DNA from: Microvirga sp.
GTDB lineage: Bacteria > Pseudomonadota > Alphaproteobacteria > Rhizobiales > Beijerinckiaceae
Assembly (NCBI GenBank): GCA_029266525.1
Contig: JAQSWQ010000030.1
Location: 1-64,000 of the forward strand
Length of the DNA: 64,000 nucleotides
Direction of reading: 5' to 3'
A program made the position numbers and the translations under genes. Within the stretch, counting starts at the first letter, position 1; each line of letters begins with the position of its first letter. Positions 25,973 through 33,984 of this stretch are shown here, piece after piece. The notes beneath the pieces were generated by a model that saw only the letters and a program-made list of their open reading frames with translations, ran no database searches and had not been told where the DNA came from.

Positions 25973-27514
25973 ATGAGCGGGTTCGACTTCCGGGAGTTCA
26001 TCCAGGCGGCCTCGGCCGCCGCGATCGAAGGCGGGGCAACGCGCCCTTCCCGGCGGCGCCAGCGCACCCCGACCGCCGAGGGTGTCGCCGACATCGACAT
26101 GCGCCCGAGCTACTCGCCGGTCGTGCTCGAGGGCGCCGTACGCCTCGTCGAATTCGCGATCGTGGCGGCGCTCGGCGTGCTCGTCCACCAGGTCTATCTT
26201 GCGGGCTTCGTGCCCTTCGATTTCCTCTATGGCAGCGCCGTGATCGGGCTTGCGGCGCTGACCGTGCTCGTCTTCCAGGCGGCAGGCGCCTATGCGGTCT
26301 CGGCCTTCCGCGCCTTCTTCCTGTTCGGCTTGCGCATCATCGCCGCGTGGTCGCTCGTCATCCTCATCGCGCTGATGGTGGTGTTCTTCGCCAAGATCGG
26401 CGGCAACCTCTCGCGCGTCTGGCTCGCCAGCCTCTACTTCCTCGGCGCCGGCGCGCTCATCGTCGAGCGGCTGATCCTGTCCTTCTTCGTCTCGGCGATG
26501 ACCCGCGCAGGGCGCTTCGACCGGCGCACCGCGATCGTCGGCGGCGGCCAGGCCGCGGAAGCGATGATCAAGGCGCTCGACGCGCAGCCGGAGACCGGCA
26601 TCCGCATCGTCGGGCTGTTCGACGACCGCGACGAGGCGCGCTCGCCCGACGTGGTCGCGGGCTATCCCAAGATGGGCACGGTCGACGATCTCGTCGAATA
26701 TGCGCGGCGCACCAAGCTCGACCTCGTCGTCTTCACACTCCCGATCTCGGCCGAGAGGCGCATCCTGCAGATGCTGGCGAAGCTCTGGGTCCTGCCGATC
26801 GACATCCGGCTTTCGGCGCATACGAGCAAGCTCAGGCTTCGGCCGCGCAGCTACTCCTATATCGGCTCGGTCCCGGTCCTCGACGTCTTCGACAAGCCGA
26901 TCGCCGACTGGGACCTCGTGCTGAAAGGCCTCTTCGACAGGATCGTCGGAACGCTGCTGCTCCTCCTCCTTTCGCCGGTGCTTCTCTTCACCGCGATTGC
27001 GGTGAAGCTCGACTCGCGCGGGCCGGTGTTCTTCCGGCAGAAGCGTCACGGCTTCAACAACGAGCTCATCGAGGTCTTCAAGTTCCGCTCGATGTATGTC
27101 GAGCAGTCGGATGCGGCGGCGGCAAAGCTCGTCACGAAGGACGATCCGCGGGTGACCCGGGTCGGGCGCTTCATCCGCAAGACCTCGATCGACGAATTGC
27201 CGCAGCTGTTCAACGTGGTGTTCAAGGGCGACCTCTCGCTCGTCGGGCCGCGCCCGCACGCGCTCCAGGCCAAGGCGCAGAACCGCCTCTACGACCAGGT
27301 CGTCGACGGCTATTTCGCCCGGCACAAGGTCAAGCCCGGCATCACCGGCTGGGCCCAGATCAACGGCTGGCGCGGCGAGACCGACACCGAGGAGAAGATC
27401 CAGCGGCGTGTCGAGTTCGACCTCTACTACATCGAGAACTGGTCGGTGTTCTTCGACTTCTACATCGTCGCGATGACCCCGTTCGCGCTGTTGAAGTCCG
27501 AGAACGCCTACTGA
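25973..27514 (+). CDS. Polyprenyl-phosphate sugar-1-phosphate transferase (WbaP/ExoY-type)
   Basis: From ATG 25973 it has 513 residues; the longer listed ORF is not supported. Four membrane helices near the N-terminus are followed by a CoA-binding-like domain (RRTAIVGGGQAAEAMIKALD). Then come a fifth hydrophobic segment (LLLLLLSPVLLFTAIAVKL) and the catalytic domain with VFFRQKRHGFNNELIEVFKFRSM, RKTSIDELPQLFNV and KPGITGWAQINGWRGET. It loads the first sugar onto undecaprenyl phosphate to begin repeat-unit assembly. Intact, though the later steps in the locus are disrupted. Confidence 0.93.
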   Translation: MSGFDFREFIQAASAAAIEGGATRPSRRRQRTPTAEGVADIDMRPSYSPVVLEGAVRLVEFAIVAALGVLVHQVYLAGFVPFDFLYGSAVIGLAALTVLVFQAAGAYAVSAFRAFFLFGLRIIAAWSLVILIALMVVFFAKIGGNLSRVWLASLYFLGAGALIVERLILSFFVSAMTRAGRFDRRTAIVGGGQAAEAMIKALDAQPETGIRIVGLFDDRDEARSPDVVAGYPKMGTVDDLVEYARRTKLDLVVFTLPISAERRILQMLAKLWVLPIDIRLSAHTSKLRLRPRSYSYIGSVPVLDVFDKPIADWDLVLKGLFDRIVGTLLLLLLSPVLLFTAIAVKLDSRGPVFFRQKRHGFNNELIEVFKFRSMYVEQSDAAAAKLVTKDDPRVTRVGRFIRKTSIDELPQLFNVVFKGDLSLVGPRPHALQAKAQNRLYDQVVDGYFARHKVKPGITGWAQINGWRGETDTEEKIQRRVEFDLYYIENWSVFFDFYIVAMTPFALLKSENAY

Positions 27515-27537
27515 TGGCGTAAGCCGGTGCGGGACCG

Positions 27538-28782
27538 ATGAGCGTCGCCGCCTCCGGGATCGCGCTCGCCCGGCCGACGAGCCGCGGCGTCCCGATCCTG
27601 CGCCTCGCGCAAGCCTTCGCCTATGCGCTCCTCGGCGCGTTCATCTTCTTCATCTGCTTCACCTTCCTGCGGCCCTCGCCCTACGACTTCATCGCGCTCC
27701 CCGCGATGGCGCTGTGGCTCGCCCTCGGCATCCGCCTGCACCGCAGCTCGGTGCCCTTCGTCGGCCTGCTGTTCGCCTATCACGTCGGGCTCCTGATCGC
27801 GCTCCTGCCCTATTTCGACGAGCCGCGCCCGGTCGAATGGACCTATCAGTCCGTGTACCTGATGGTCACCGCGATCTTCTTCGCGATGTTCTTCTCCGAT
27901 CGCACGGCGAGCCGGATCGAGTTCGTCCTGAAGGCCTATCTCGCGAGCTGCCTGTTCGCGGCCGCGGCCGGAATCGCGAGCTATTACGACCTCTTCGACC
28001 GCGTCCTGTTCAAGATGGACGGACGCGCGGCCGGCGTGTTCGAGGATCCGAACGTGCTCGGCTCGTTCCTGATCCCGGGCGCGCTCTACTTGATGCACAA
28101 CCTGATCGCCGGGCGCTCCCGCGTGCCTCTGCTCGCGGTGGCGAGCCTCGCGGTTCTCGCGACCGGCATCTTCCTCTCCTTCTCGCGCGGCTCCTGGCTC
28201 GCGTTGGTGGTCTCGACCGGCACGATGGTCGCCCTGATGTACCGCACCAGCGTCTCGGCCAGGCTGCGTGCCCGCATCGTCGCGCTTACCGTGGCGGCGG
28301 CGGCGCTCGCCGCGGTTGCGGTCGCGGGCGCCCTGAGCGTGACCGACATCGCCGATCGCTTCGAGGACCGCGCCCAGCTCACCAAGGATTACGACGAGGG
28401 CGTCACCGGGCGGTTCGGCAACCAGCTGCGCTCGATTCCCATGCTGATCGAGCGGCCGAACGGCTTCGGGCCCCTGCGCTTCCGCCTGTTCTTCGGGCTC
28501 GAGCCGCACAACTCCTACATCGGCGGCTTCGCCAATGGCGGCTGGCTCGGCGGCTTCTCCTTCCTCTTCCTGGTGCTCGCGACGACCTATGTCGGTTTCC
28601 GGCTATGCCTCGCGCCCTCCCCCTTCCGCCGCGAGGCGCAGATCGTCTGGCCGGCGCTGTTCATCTTCTTCCTGCAGGCGCTGCAGATCGACGTGGATCA
28701 TTGGCGCCACGTGTTCCTGTTGTTCGGGATGGTGTGGGGGCTCGAAGCCGCGCGGGTGAGGTGGCTGCAGACGCGTGCGTGA
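27538..28782 (+). CDS. O-antigen ligase/polymerase-like membrane protein (Wzy/WaaL)
   Basis: A 414-residue protein with about 11 hydrophobic segments and the family signature region LSFSRGSWLALVVST followed by a periplasmic loop ending EPHNSYIGGFANGGWLGG. It probably polymerises or ligates the exopolysaccharide repeat. It starts 23 bases after the priming transferase, on the same strand, and its stop directly abuts RIME-like copy 2. Intact. Confidence 0.9.
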   Translation: MSVAASGIALARPTSRGVPILRLAQAFAYALLGAFIFFICFTFLRPSPYDFIALPAMALWLALGIRLHRSSVPFVGLLFAYHVGLLIALLPYFDEPRPVEWTYQSVYLMVTAIFFAMFFSDRTASRIEFVLKAYLASCLFAAAAGIASYYDLFDRVLFKMDGRAAGVFEDPNVLGSFLIPGALYLMHNLIAGRSRVPLLAVASLAVLATGIFLSFSRGSWLALVVSTGTMVALMYRTSVSARLRARIVALTVAAAALAAVAVAGALSVTDIADRFEDRAQLTKDYDEGVTGRFGNQLRSIPMLIERPNGFGPLRFRLFFGLEPHNSYIGGFANGGWLGGFSFLFLVLATTYVGFRLCLAPSPFRREAQIVWPALFIFFLQALQIDVDHWRHVFLLFGMVWGLEAARVRWLQTRA

Positions 28783-28882
28783 AGCATGATCCCGAAAAGT
28801 GGGAACCGGCTTTCGGATAAGATCGTGCAAAAACAAAGGGATGGAGCGGAATGGCGGCTCGAAGAGCAGCCATCCTGCTCTA
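28783..28882. repeat. RIME-like mosaic element, copy 2
   Basis: Nearly identical to 17705-17804 and in the same orientation. The first hairpin has one change (GATCGTGC). In the second hairpin an A-U pair of copy 1 is replaced by G-C, a compensatory change. Again it lies exactly between convergent genes, and its last CTCTAG gives the minus-strand gene its stop codon. The two copies bracket the polysaccharide locus. Confidence 0.85.
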
Positions 28883-29077
28883 GGCGCCGCCGATGCCCTC
28901 GATCACCTTGCCGGTGCCGCCGCAGGTCGGGCAGGCGCGCGATTCGAGCCGGCCCGAGCCGCCGCAATCGGGGCAGGTATTCTCGCCGGCACCCGGCGTT
29001 CCTGGGCGGGCGTCGTCGCCCGGGTTGAGCTTCGGGGCGCTCTTCGCTTGATCGGCTTTGCCGCGTTCGCCGGCCAT
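28880..29077 (-). CDS. Small DnaJ-type zinc-finger protein
   Basis: A 65-residue protein from ATG 29077 (GGAGGA upstream). Two CxxCxGxG units, CPDCGGSGRL and CPTCGGTGKV, form a DnaJ-like zinc-binding module after a charged, probably disordered N-terminus. It lacks a J domain. Short proteins of this kind are common in the order and uncharacterised. Confidence 0.75.
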   Translation of the reverse strand: MAGERGKADQAKSAPKLNPGDDARPGTPGAGENTCPDCGGSGRLESRACPTCGGTGKVIEGIGGA

Positions 29078-29142
29078 GGCTCGTTCCTCCGGATGTCCTT
29101 GGACAGAACGCTCCCGTTCGACCGGAGTTCGGGGCCGAAAAG

Positions 29143-29175
29143 CGGAACGGCCCCGCCGCGGGGCGAGGCCGTTCA
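29143..29175. other. GC-rich hairpin in a gene-free gap
   Basis: AACGGCC and GGCCGTT pair around a GC-rich loop between the zinc-finger gene and the next plus-strand gene. No gene ends here, so it is either part of an unannotated transcript or a leader structure. There is no T run. Confidence 0.35.
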
Positions 29176-29382
29176 CGGGAGAACGCGGTGGGAGAAACCG
29201 CGCCTCCCCAGCTAGGCGGAAACCTTGCGGGAAAACTTGTGCTTCCCGACTGTGCAAATGAGATTGCATCGGCTCCCGGCTGGTCTCGGTGCGGCGGCGC
29301 ACGGGGCTTCACGCCGGCTCTCGCGCGGCATAAGAGGCCGCGACCGCGCTCAATGAAGCCTCTGCCATCGGCGCCGCACCCC

Positions 29383-29604
29383 ATGCCGCTCATCGTCAAG
29401 CGCAAGCTCACCGAAACCTGGCGGGATGCCGTCGCCCGCCGCGCCCGCGAGCTCGGGGTCGAGCAGGAGTGCCTGCAAGCCTACGAGGAGCGCCTGGAGG
29501 AGGGGATGCACGAGGCCGAGGCGGCCTTTCGGGCGCTCGAGAGCTTCAACGGCTTGTTCGTGGCGCCAGACGGCCCCGTGCCCGGCCGCCGCGAGGAGCT
29601 GTAG
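29383..29604 (+). CDS. Hypothetical protein, about 73 aa
   Basis: An ATG at 29353 or, more naturally, 29383 begins a short helical protein (MPLIVKRKLTETWRDAVARR) ending in a charged tail. No motif is recognised. A palindrome-like TGCAA-N6-TTGCA sits about 115 bases upstream. It is probably real but weakly supported. Confidence 0.45.
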   Translation: MPLIVKRKLTETWRDAVARRARELGVEQECLQAYEERLEEGMHEAEAAFRALESFNGLFVAPDGPVPGRREEL

Positions 29605-29728
29605 CCGCAGCTGCCGGCTCGATGTCGCGTGCGCTGCGGCACGGTGGGACGAGTCCGCTTCCGTCAAGGTCCGATCAACGGCGCCGAACCAAGAGGTTCG
29701 TAGCGCGTTGATGAGGCGGAGGCCCAGC

Positions 29729-30025
29729 ATGACAATCCTGGATCGCGGCTCCCGGAGCCCAGCCCGGCTCGCTACGCTGGCGCTTGCCGGCGCGCTGCTT
29801 GCCCTTGCGATGCCGGCCGAGGCGCGGCTGCACGATCCGGGGATCGGCGGGCCGATCTCGGGCGGCTCGTTCCAGGGCTTGCCGGTGCGGGCGCAGGCGC
29901 CGGCCGCAAGGACGAGCGAGCGCGGGCTGCGCGGGGTCGTGGGCGAGAACTGCTACGTCGTCCGCCAGGTCGTTCGCGACCGGCTCGGCGCAACCCAACT
30001 GCGCACCGTCCGCGTCTGCGAGTAG
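29729..30025 (+). CDS. Secreted small protein, 98 aa
   Basis: ATG 29729 has GGAGG six bases upstream. A signal peptide (LATLALAGALLALAMPAEA) precedes a short domain with two cysteines near the C-terminus (GENCYVVRQVV, RTVRVCE). Just upstream, CGAAC-N16-CGTT is one base from the EcfG consensus, so stress control is possible. Function unknown. Confidence 0.65.
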   Translation: MTILDRGSRSPARLATLALAGALLALAMPAEARLHDPGIGGPISGGSFQGLPVRAQAPAARTSERGLRGVVGENCYVVRQVVRDRLGATQLRTVRVCE

Positions 30026-30049
30026 CCGAAACCGCGGCCTCGAAGGGAA

Positions 30050-30073
30050 AACGCCCGCCTCGCGGCGGGCGTT
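30050..30073. terminator. Bidirectional terminator hairpin
   Basis: AACGCCCGCC and GGCGGGCGTT pair perfectly over TCGC. On the minus strand it is followed by TTTTC, fitting the end of the ecfG transcript; on the plus strand it follows the secreted-protein gene. Confidence 0.75.
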
Positions 30074-30078
30074 GCGAT

Positions 30079-30651
30079 TCAGAGTGCGGCGCTTGCGCCG
30101 GCCTGTGTCATGTCGCTCTGGAGGGCCGCCGCGACGAGGCCGTCCGAAACGAGGTCCTCGGCGTCGTCGAGGAACATCAGCTCGGCAAGCCGTCGGCGGG
30201 CGCGGTTCACGCGGCTCTTGATCGTGCCGACCGCGCAGCCGCAGATCGCGGCGGCATCGTCATAGGCGAAGCCCTGCGCGCCGACGAGCAGCAAAGCCTC
30301 GCGCTGATCTTGCGGCAGCTTCGCGAGCGCCGCTCGCAAATCCTCGAAATCGAGATGGGCGTGCTGGTCGGGCGCCGTGCGCAAGGTCGCGGCATAGCTG
30401 CCGTCGGCGTCCTCGACCTCGCGGCGGCGCTTGCGGTATTCGGAATGGAAAAGGTTGCGCAGGATGGTGAAGAGCCAGGCGTTGAGGTTGGTGCCGGGCT
30501 CGAAGCGGTGGACATTCGCGAGCGCCCTGACCAGCGTGTCCTGGACGAGGTCGTCGGCCCGGTCGACGTCGCCGGAGAGCGAGATCGCGAAGGCGCGCAG
30601 GCTCGGCACGGCGCCGAGCAGCGCCTCACGCATGTTGAACTCGGATTTCAT
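30079..30651 (-). CDS. ecfG: EcfG-type general stress response sigma factor
   Basis: A 190-residue ECF sigma factor. Region 2 reads DRADDLVQDTLVRALANVHR with the NAWLFTILRNLFHSEYRKRR segment, and region 4 reads LPQDQREALLLVGAQGFAYD then GTIKSRVNRARRRLAEL. The type and the nepR partner directly upstream identify it as the EcfG (ECF15) general-stress sigma. In this pathway NepR holds EcfG until phosphorylated PhyR takes NepR away. PhyR is not in the window. Start ATG 30651, two bases after the nepR stop. Confidence 0.93.
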   Translation of the reverse strand: MKSEFNMREALLGAVPSLRAFAISLSGDVDRADDLVQDTLVRALANVHRFEPGTNLNAWLFTILRNLFHSEYRKRRREVEDADGSYAATLRTAPDQHAHLDFEDLRAALAKLPQDQREALLLVGAQGFAYDDAAAICGCAVGTIKSRVNRARRRLAELMFLDDAEDLVSDGLVAAALQSDMTQAGASAAL

Positions 30652-30653
30652 GA

Positions 30654-30902
30654 TCAGTCCTTGGGATCCGCGAGCTTGCCGACTAGATCGAGCAGGCGTT
30701 GCGGGACCGGCTGGCGCCCGAGCTCCGCGTACATCGCACGCAACTCGTGCCCGATGCGGTCCTGGGCGGACCGATCGAGGGTGGGCGTCGGTAGCGAAGG
30801 ATCGCGCAAGGCGAGATCCGCATAAGGTTGTGTGTAGGGCAGGATGCGCGGCGCGGTTCGGCTCGCGCTGCGGCGCCCCTTCGATGCGGTCGGTCTGTCC
30901 AT
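30654..30902 (-). CDS. nepR: NepR anti-sigma factor
   Basis: An 82-residue protein with a basic disordered N-terminus and the NepR core DRIGHELRAMYAELGRQPVP then QRLLDLVGKLA, the two helices that clamp EcfG. ATG 30902 is chosen; the listed ORF is longer. It is cotranscribed with ecfG two bases downstream and preceded by a perfect EcfG-type promoter, giving autoregulation. Confidence 0.9.
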   Translation of the reverse strand: MDRPTASKGRRSASRTAPRILPYTQPYADLALRDPSLPTPTLDRSAQDRIGHELRAMYAELGRQPVPQRLLDLVGKLADPKD

Positions 30903-30929
30903 CGGCTGCTTCGTCCTCCGCGCCCCGTT

Positions 30930-30954
30930 AACGCCAAGCTTGGCGCATGGTTCC
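30930..30954 (-). promoter_or_regulatory. EcfG-dependent promoter of nepR-ecfG
   Basis: On the minus strand GGAAC is followed after 16 bases by CGTT, a full match to the EcfG consensus, ending 27 bases upstream of the nepR start. Autoregulation of nepR-ecfG from such a promoter is well known in the group. Confidence 0.85.
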
Positions 30955-31165
30955 GACCCGCGTCGACAGCTCATTGGTCAGCTAAGTGCGAAACCCCATC
31001 CCAGCTCGTGACCGATTTTGTCGGTTCTTGACCGTTTACGAATGGCCGCGCTTGTTGTCCGGAATGTGGCGTTCGTTCCCGGCTGGAGTTGCGCCGCCTT
31101 GACCGCGGCCGGACGGAGCAACAAAAGCGCCGCTCCAGCTGCCCCATGCCTCGAAAGGTTTGCCA

Positions 31166-32716
31166 ATGAACGGCGCCGAAGCCCTCGTCCGCACGCTCCT
31201 CGGCTCCGGCATCGACATGTGCTTCGCCAATCCCGGCACCTCGGAGATGCACTTCGTCGCGGCGCTCGACAGGGTCGAGGGGATGCGCTGCGTGCTGTGC
31301 CTGGAGGAAGGCTCCGTCACCGGCGCCGCCGAGGGCTATGCCCGCATGGCCGAGAAGCCGGCCTCGACGCTGCTCCATCTCGGCCCCGGCCTCGCGAACG
31401 GGCTGACCAACCTGCACAACGCCCGGCGCGGCTACTCGCCGATGGTCAACATCGTCGGCGAGCACGCCACCTATCACCGGGTCTACGACGCTCCCCTCAC
31501 CTCCGACATCGAGGCGGTCGCGAAGACCTTCTCGCACTGGGTGCATATGGCGACCGAGGCCGGCTCGGTCGCGCAGGATGCCGCAGGGGCGATCGCGGCC
31601 GCACGCAGACCGCCCGGGCAGATCGCGACGCTGATCCTTCCCGCCGACGTCGCCTGGAACGAGGCGCCGGACGGCCCGGCCGCGCCGCCGGCGATCGCCC
31701 GGCCTGAGCCGGTCGAGCCGGACGCGCTTCGGCGCGCCGCCGCGATCCTGCGCTCGGGCGAACCCGCCGCGATCCTGATGACCGGCCGGGCGCTGCGCGC
31801 GACGAGCCTCGACGTTGCCGGCCGGATCGCCGCGGCGACCGGCTGCCGCCTTCTCGCCCAGACCTCGAATGCGCGCATGGAGCGCGGCGCCGGACGCGTC
31901 GCGGTCGAGCGCATCCCCTATCCGGTCGACGCGGCGCTGAAGACCCTTCACGGCCTCAAGCATCTGATCCTGATCGGCGGCAAGGCCCCGGTCGCCTTCT
32001 TCGCCTACCCCGACAAGCCGAGCGTGCTCACGCCGTCCGACTGCGAGATCTTCACCCTCGCGCGGATCGACCAGGATCTCGAAGCCGCGCTCGCAGGCCT
32101 CGCCGAGGAGCTCGGCGCGACGAAGCACGCGCCGGCAGCCGAGCCGCTGAAGCGCCCTGCCCCGCCGCAGTCCGGCCCGATCACGCCCGAGACGCTCGCC
32201 GCGACTCTTGCCGCTCAGCTGCCGGAGAACGCGGTGGTGGTCGACGAATCGATCTCGGTCGGACGCGCCTTCTACGCCTCCTTGCGCAACGCGCCGCCGC
32301 ATGACTGGCTGCAGCTCACCGGCGGGGCGATCGGCGACGGGCTGCCGCTCGCGACCGGCGCCGCCATCGCCTGCCCGGACCGCCCGGTCATTTGCCTCGA
32401 GGGCGACGGCAGCGCGATGTACAATATCCAGTCGCTGTGGACGCAGGCGCGGGAGAAGCTCGACGTCACGACGCTCGTCATGAACAACCGCTCCTATGCG
32501 ATCCTCAAGGGCGAGCTCGCCAACGTCGGCGCGCAAAACGCCGGCCCGAAGGCGCTCGACATGATGAGCCTCGACAAGCCCGACATCGACTGGTCGGCGC
32601 TCGCCCGCTCGCTCGGCGTCGAAAGCCACCGCGCGAGCACCGTGGAAGAGCTCAACCGCGCGCTCGACGCCTCGCTCGCCGCACGCGGCCCGCAGCTGAT
32701 CGACGTGGTGCTTTAA
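31166..32716 (+). CDS. Acetolactate-synthase-like TPP-dependent enzyme
   Basis: A 516-residue thiamine-diphosphate enzyme with the three-domain layout of the acetolactate synthase / benzoylformate decarboxylase family. The activating glutamate lies in LEEGSVTGAAEGYARM near residue 50. The TPP-binding motif is GDGSAMYNIQSLWTQAREKL, followed by MNNRSYAILKGEL. There is no small-subunit gene beside it, so it is probably not the biosynthetic IlvB; the substrate is unknown. ATG 31166 is chosen over TTG 31160 because of AAAGG at good spacing. Confidence 0.85.
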   Translation: MNGAEALVRTLLGSGIDMCFANPGTSEMHFVAALDRVEGMRCVLCLEEGSVTGAAEGYARMAEKPASTLLHLGPGLANGLTNLHNARRGYSPMVNIVGEHATYHRVYDAPLTSDIEAVAKTFSHWVHMATEAGSVAQDAAGAIAAARRPPGQIATLILPADVAWNEAPDGPAAPPAIARPEPVEPDALRRAAAILRSGEPAAILMTGRALRATSLDVAGRIAAATGCRLLAQTSNARMERGAGRVAVERIPYPVDAALKTLHGLKHLILIGGKAPVAFFAYPDKPSVLTPSDCEIFTLARIDQDLEAALAGLAEELGATKHAPAAEPLKRPAPPQSGPITPETLAATLAAQLPENAVVVDESISVGRAFYASLRNAPPHDWLQLTGGAIGDGLPLATGAAIACPDRPVICLEGDGSAMYNIQSLWTQAREKLDVTTLVMNNRSYAILKGELANVGAQNAGPKALDMMSLDKPDIDWSALARSLGVESHRASTVEELNRALDASLAARGPQLIDVVL

Positions 32717-32730
32717 TCGGTGCGACCCGC

Positions 32731-32776
32731 TTGACAGCCGCGCCGCCGCGACCTAACACTTAACCCGATGGTTAAG
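32731..32776 (+). promoter_or_regulatory. Promoter and operator over the arsR-type gene start
   Basis: TTGACA at 32731 is followed after 17 bases by TAACAC. A perfect palindrome, CTTAACC-CGAT-GGTTAAG (32759-32776), covers the predicted start of transcription and the ATG of the regulator. This is where an autorepressor would bind, and the short or absent leader suggests leaderless translation. Confidence 0.55.
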
Positions 32777-33202
32777 CATCAGCAGCCCCTCGACCGCACC
32801 TTCGCGGCGCTCGCCGACCCGACGCGGCGGGCGCTGATCGCGCGGCTGAACGACGAGGACAGCCTGTCGGTGAGCGAGCTCGCCCGGCCGTTCCCGGTGT
32901 CGCTGCCGGCGATCATGAAGCATCTCGACGTGCTCTCGGATGCCGGACTGATCGCCCGAACAAAGATCGGCCGCACCGTCGCCTGCGAGCTCACCGCCGG
33001 ACCGATGGAGGAAGCGATGCATTGGCTCGCCCGCTACCAGCGCTTCTGGTCCGAACAGCTCGATCGTCTTGCCGCTTTCGTGGAGGAGGAACCATGCTCG
33101 CCCAGCCCGGCATCGCCGCCAAGCCCAGCCTCACCCTCAAGCGCCGCCTCAACGCCGCCCCCGCGAAGGTCTACGCCGCGTGGACGGACCCCGCGAAGCT
33201 GA
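32768..33202 (+). CDS. ArsR-family winged-helix regulator
   Basis: A 144-residue protein. Residues 1 to about 105 are a normal ArsR-type domain (LDRTFAALADPTRRALIARL, SELARPFPVSLPAIMKHLDV, RFWSEQLDRLAAFVEEE), of the group that pairs with SRPBCC genes. No metal-binding cysteine box is seen. The last ~36 residues are Pro/Ser/Arg-rich and coincide with the start of the next gene in another frame; they look like read-through after loss of a stop codon. It probably represses the row of genes that follows. Confidence 0.9.
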   Translation: MVKHQQPLDRTFAALADPTRRALIARLNDEDSLSVSELARPFPVSLPAIMKHLDVLSDAGLIARTKIGRTVACELTAGPMEEAMHWLARYQRFWSEQLDRLAAFVEEEPCSPSPASPPSPASPSSAASTPPPRRSTPRGRTPRS

Positions 33203-33540
33203 AGCAATGGTTCGGCCCCGACTCGGGCGCGGTCGAGCGCGCCGAGACCGATCTTAGGGTCGGCGGGCGCTACGTCGTCGTGTTCTACACCGAGGACGGC
33301 GAGGAGCATCACGTCAGCGGCAGCTATCGCGAGGTGGTGCCGAACAAGAAGCTCGTCTTCACCTGGGCCTGGCGCTCGACGCCGGAGCGCGAATCGCTCG
33401 TCACCGTGCTGATCAAGCCGGACGGGGACGGCTCGCTCCTCACGCTCATCCACGAGCAGTTCTTCGACGAGGCGGCGCGCGACCGCCACGCCTTCGGCTG
33501 GACCGGCTCGCTCGACAAGCTCGAGCGGCTCTTCGCCTGA
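33094..33540 (+). CDS. SRPBCC (AHSA1-type) protein
   Basis: A 148-residue START-like ligand-binding protein of the AHSA1 group (LTLKRRLNAAPAKVYAAWTD, LRVGGRYVVVFYTEDGEEHH, WTGSLDKLERLF). ATG 33094 follows a strong GGAGGAGG. It overlaps the end of the arsR-type gene by 109 bases in another frame. ArsR plus SRPBCC pairs are common; the ligand is unknown. Confidence 0.9.
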   Translation: MLAQPGIAAKPSLTLKRRLNAAPAKVYAAWTDPAKLKQWFGPDSGAVERAETDLRVGGRYVVVFYTEDGEEHHVSGSYREVVPNKKLVFTWAWRSTPERESLVTVLIKPDGDGSLLTLIHEQFFDEAARDRHAFGWTGSLDKLERLFA

Positions 33541-33573
33541 CGATCGAAGCTTTCCACTACCAAAGGACCGACC

Positions 33574-33942
33574 ATGGACATGCAAGGAAAATACGTCGAC
33601 GGCTTCGTGGCGCCGGTGCCGAAGAAGAATGTCGATGCCTACAAGCGGTTCTCGGAGAAGGCCGGGCAGGTCTGGAAGGAGCACGGCGCGCTCGCATACG
33701 TCGAATGCATTTCCGACGACGTGAAGCCGGGCAAGGTCACGTCCTTCCCGCAGGCCGTGAAGCTCGAGGAGGACGAGGTCGTCGCCTTCTCCTGGATCGT
33801 CTACCCGTCGCGCGAGGATCGCGACCGCATCCTTGCCGCGGTCATGTCCGATCCGCGCCTCAAGGACATGGACCCGAAGTCGATGCCGTTCGACGGCATG
33901 CGCATGTTCTTCGGCGGCTTCAAGGTGCTGCTCGCGATGTGA
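33574..33942 (+). CDS. DUF1428-family protein
   Basis: A 122-residue protein matching DUF1428: YVDGFVAPVPKKNVDAYKRF at the start, and KPGKVTSFPQAVKLEEDEVV, MPFDGMRMFFGGF later. These dimeric alpha/beta-barrel proteins of unknown function usually accompany ArsR/SRPBCC/VOC genes, as here. It lies 33 bases after the SRPBCC gene. Confidence 0.9.
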   Translation: MDMQGKYVDGFVAPVPKKNVDAYKRFSEKAGQVWKEHGALAYVECISDDVKPGKVTSFPQAVKLEEDEVVAFSWIVYPSREDRDRILAAVMSDPRLKDMDPKSMPFDGMRMFFGGFKVLLAM

Positions 33943-33984
33943 GCGGCGAAAAGCCATTCGTCACTTCGAACAAGGAGAATGACC

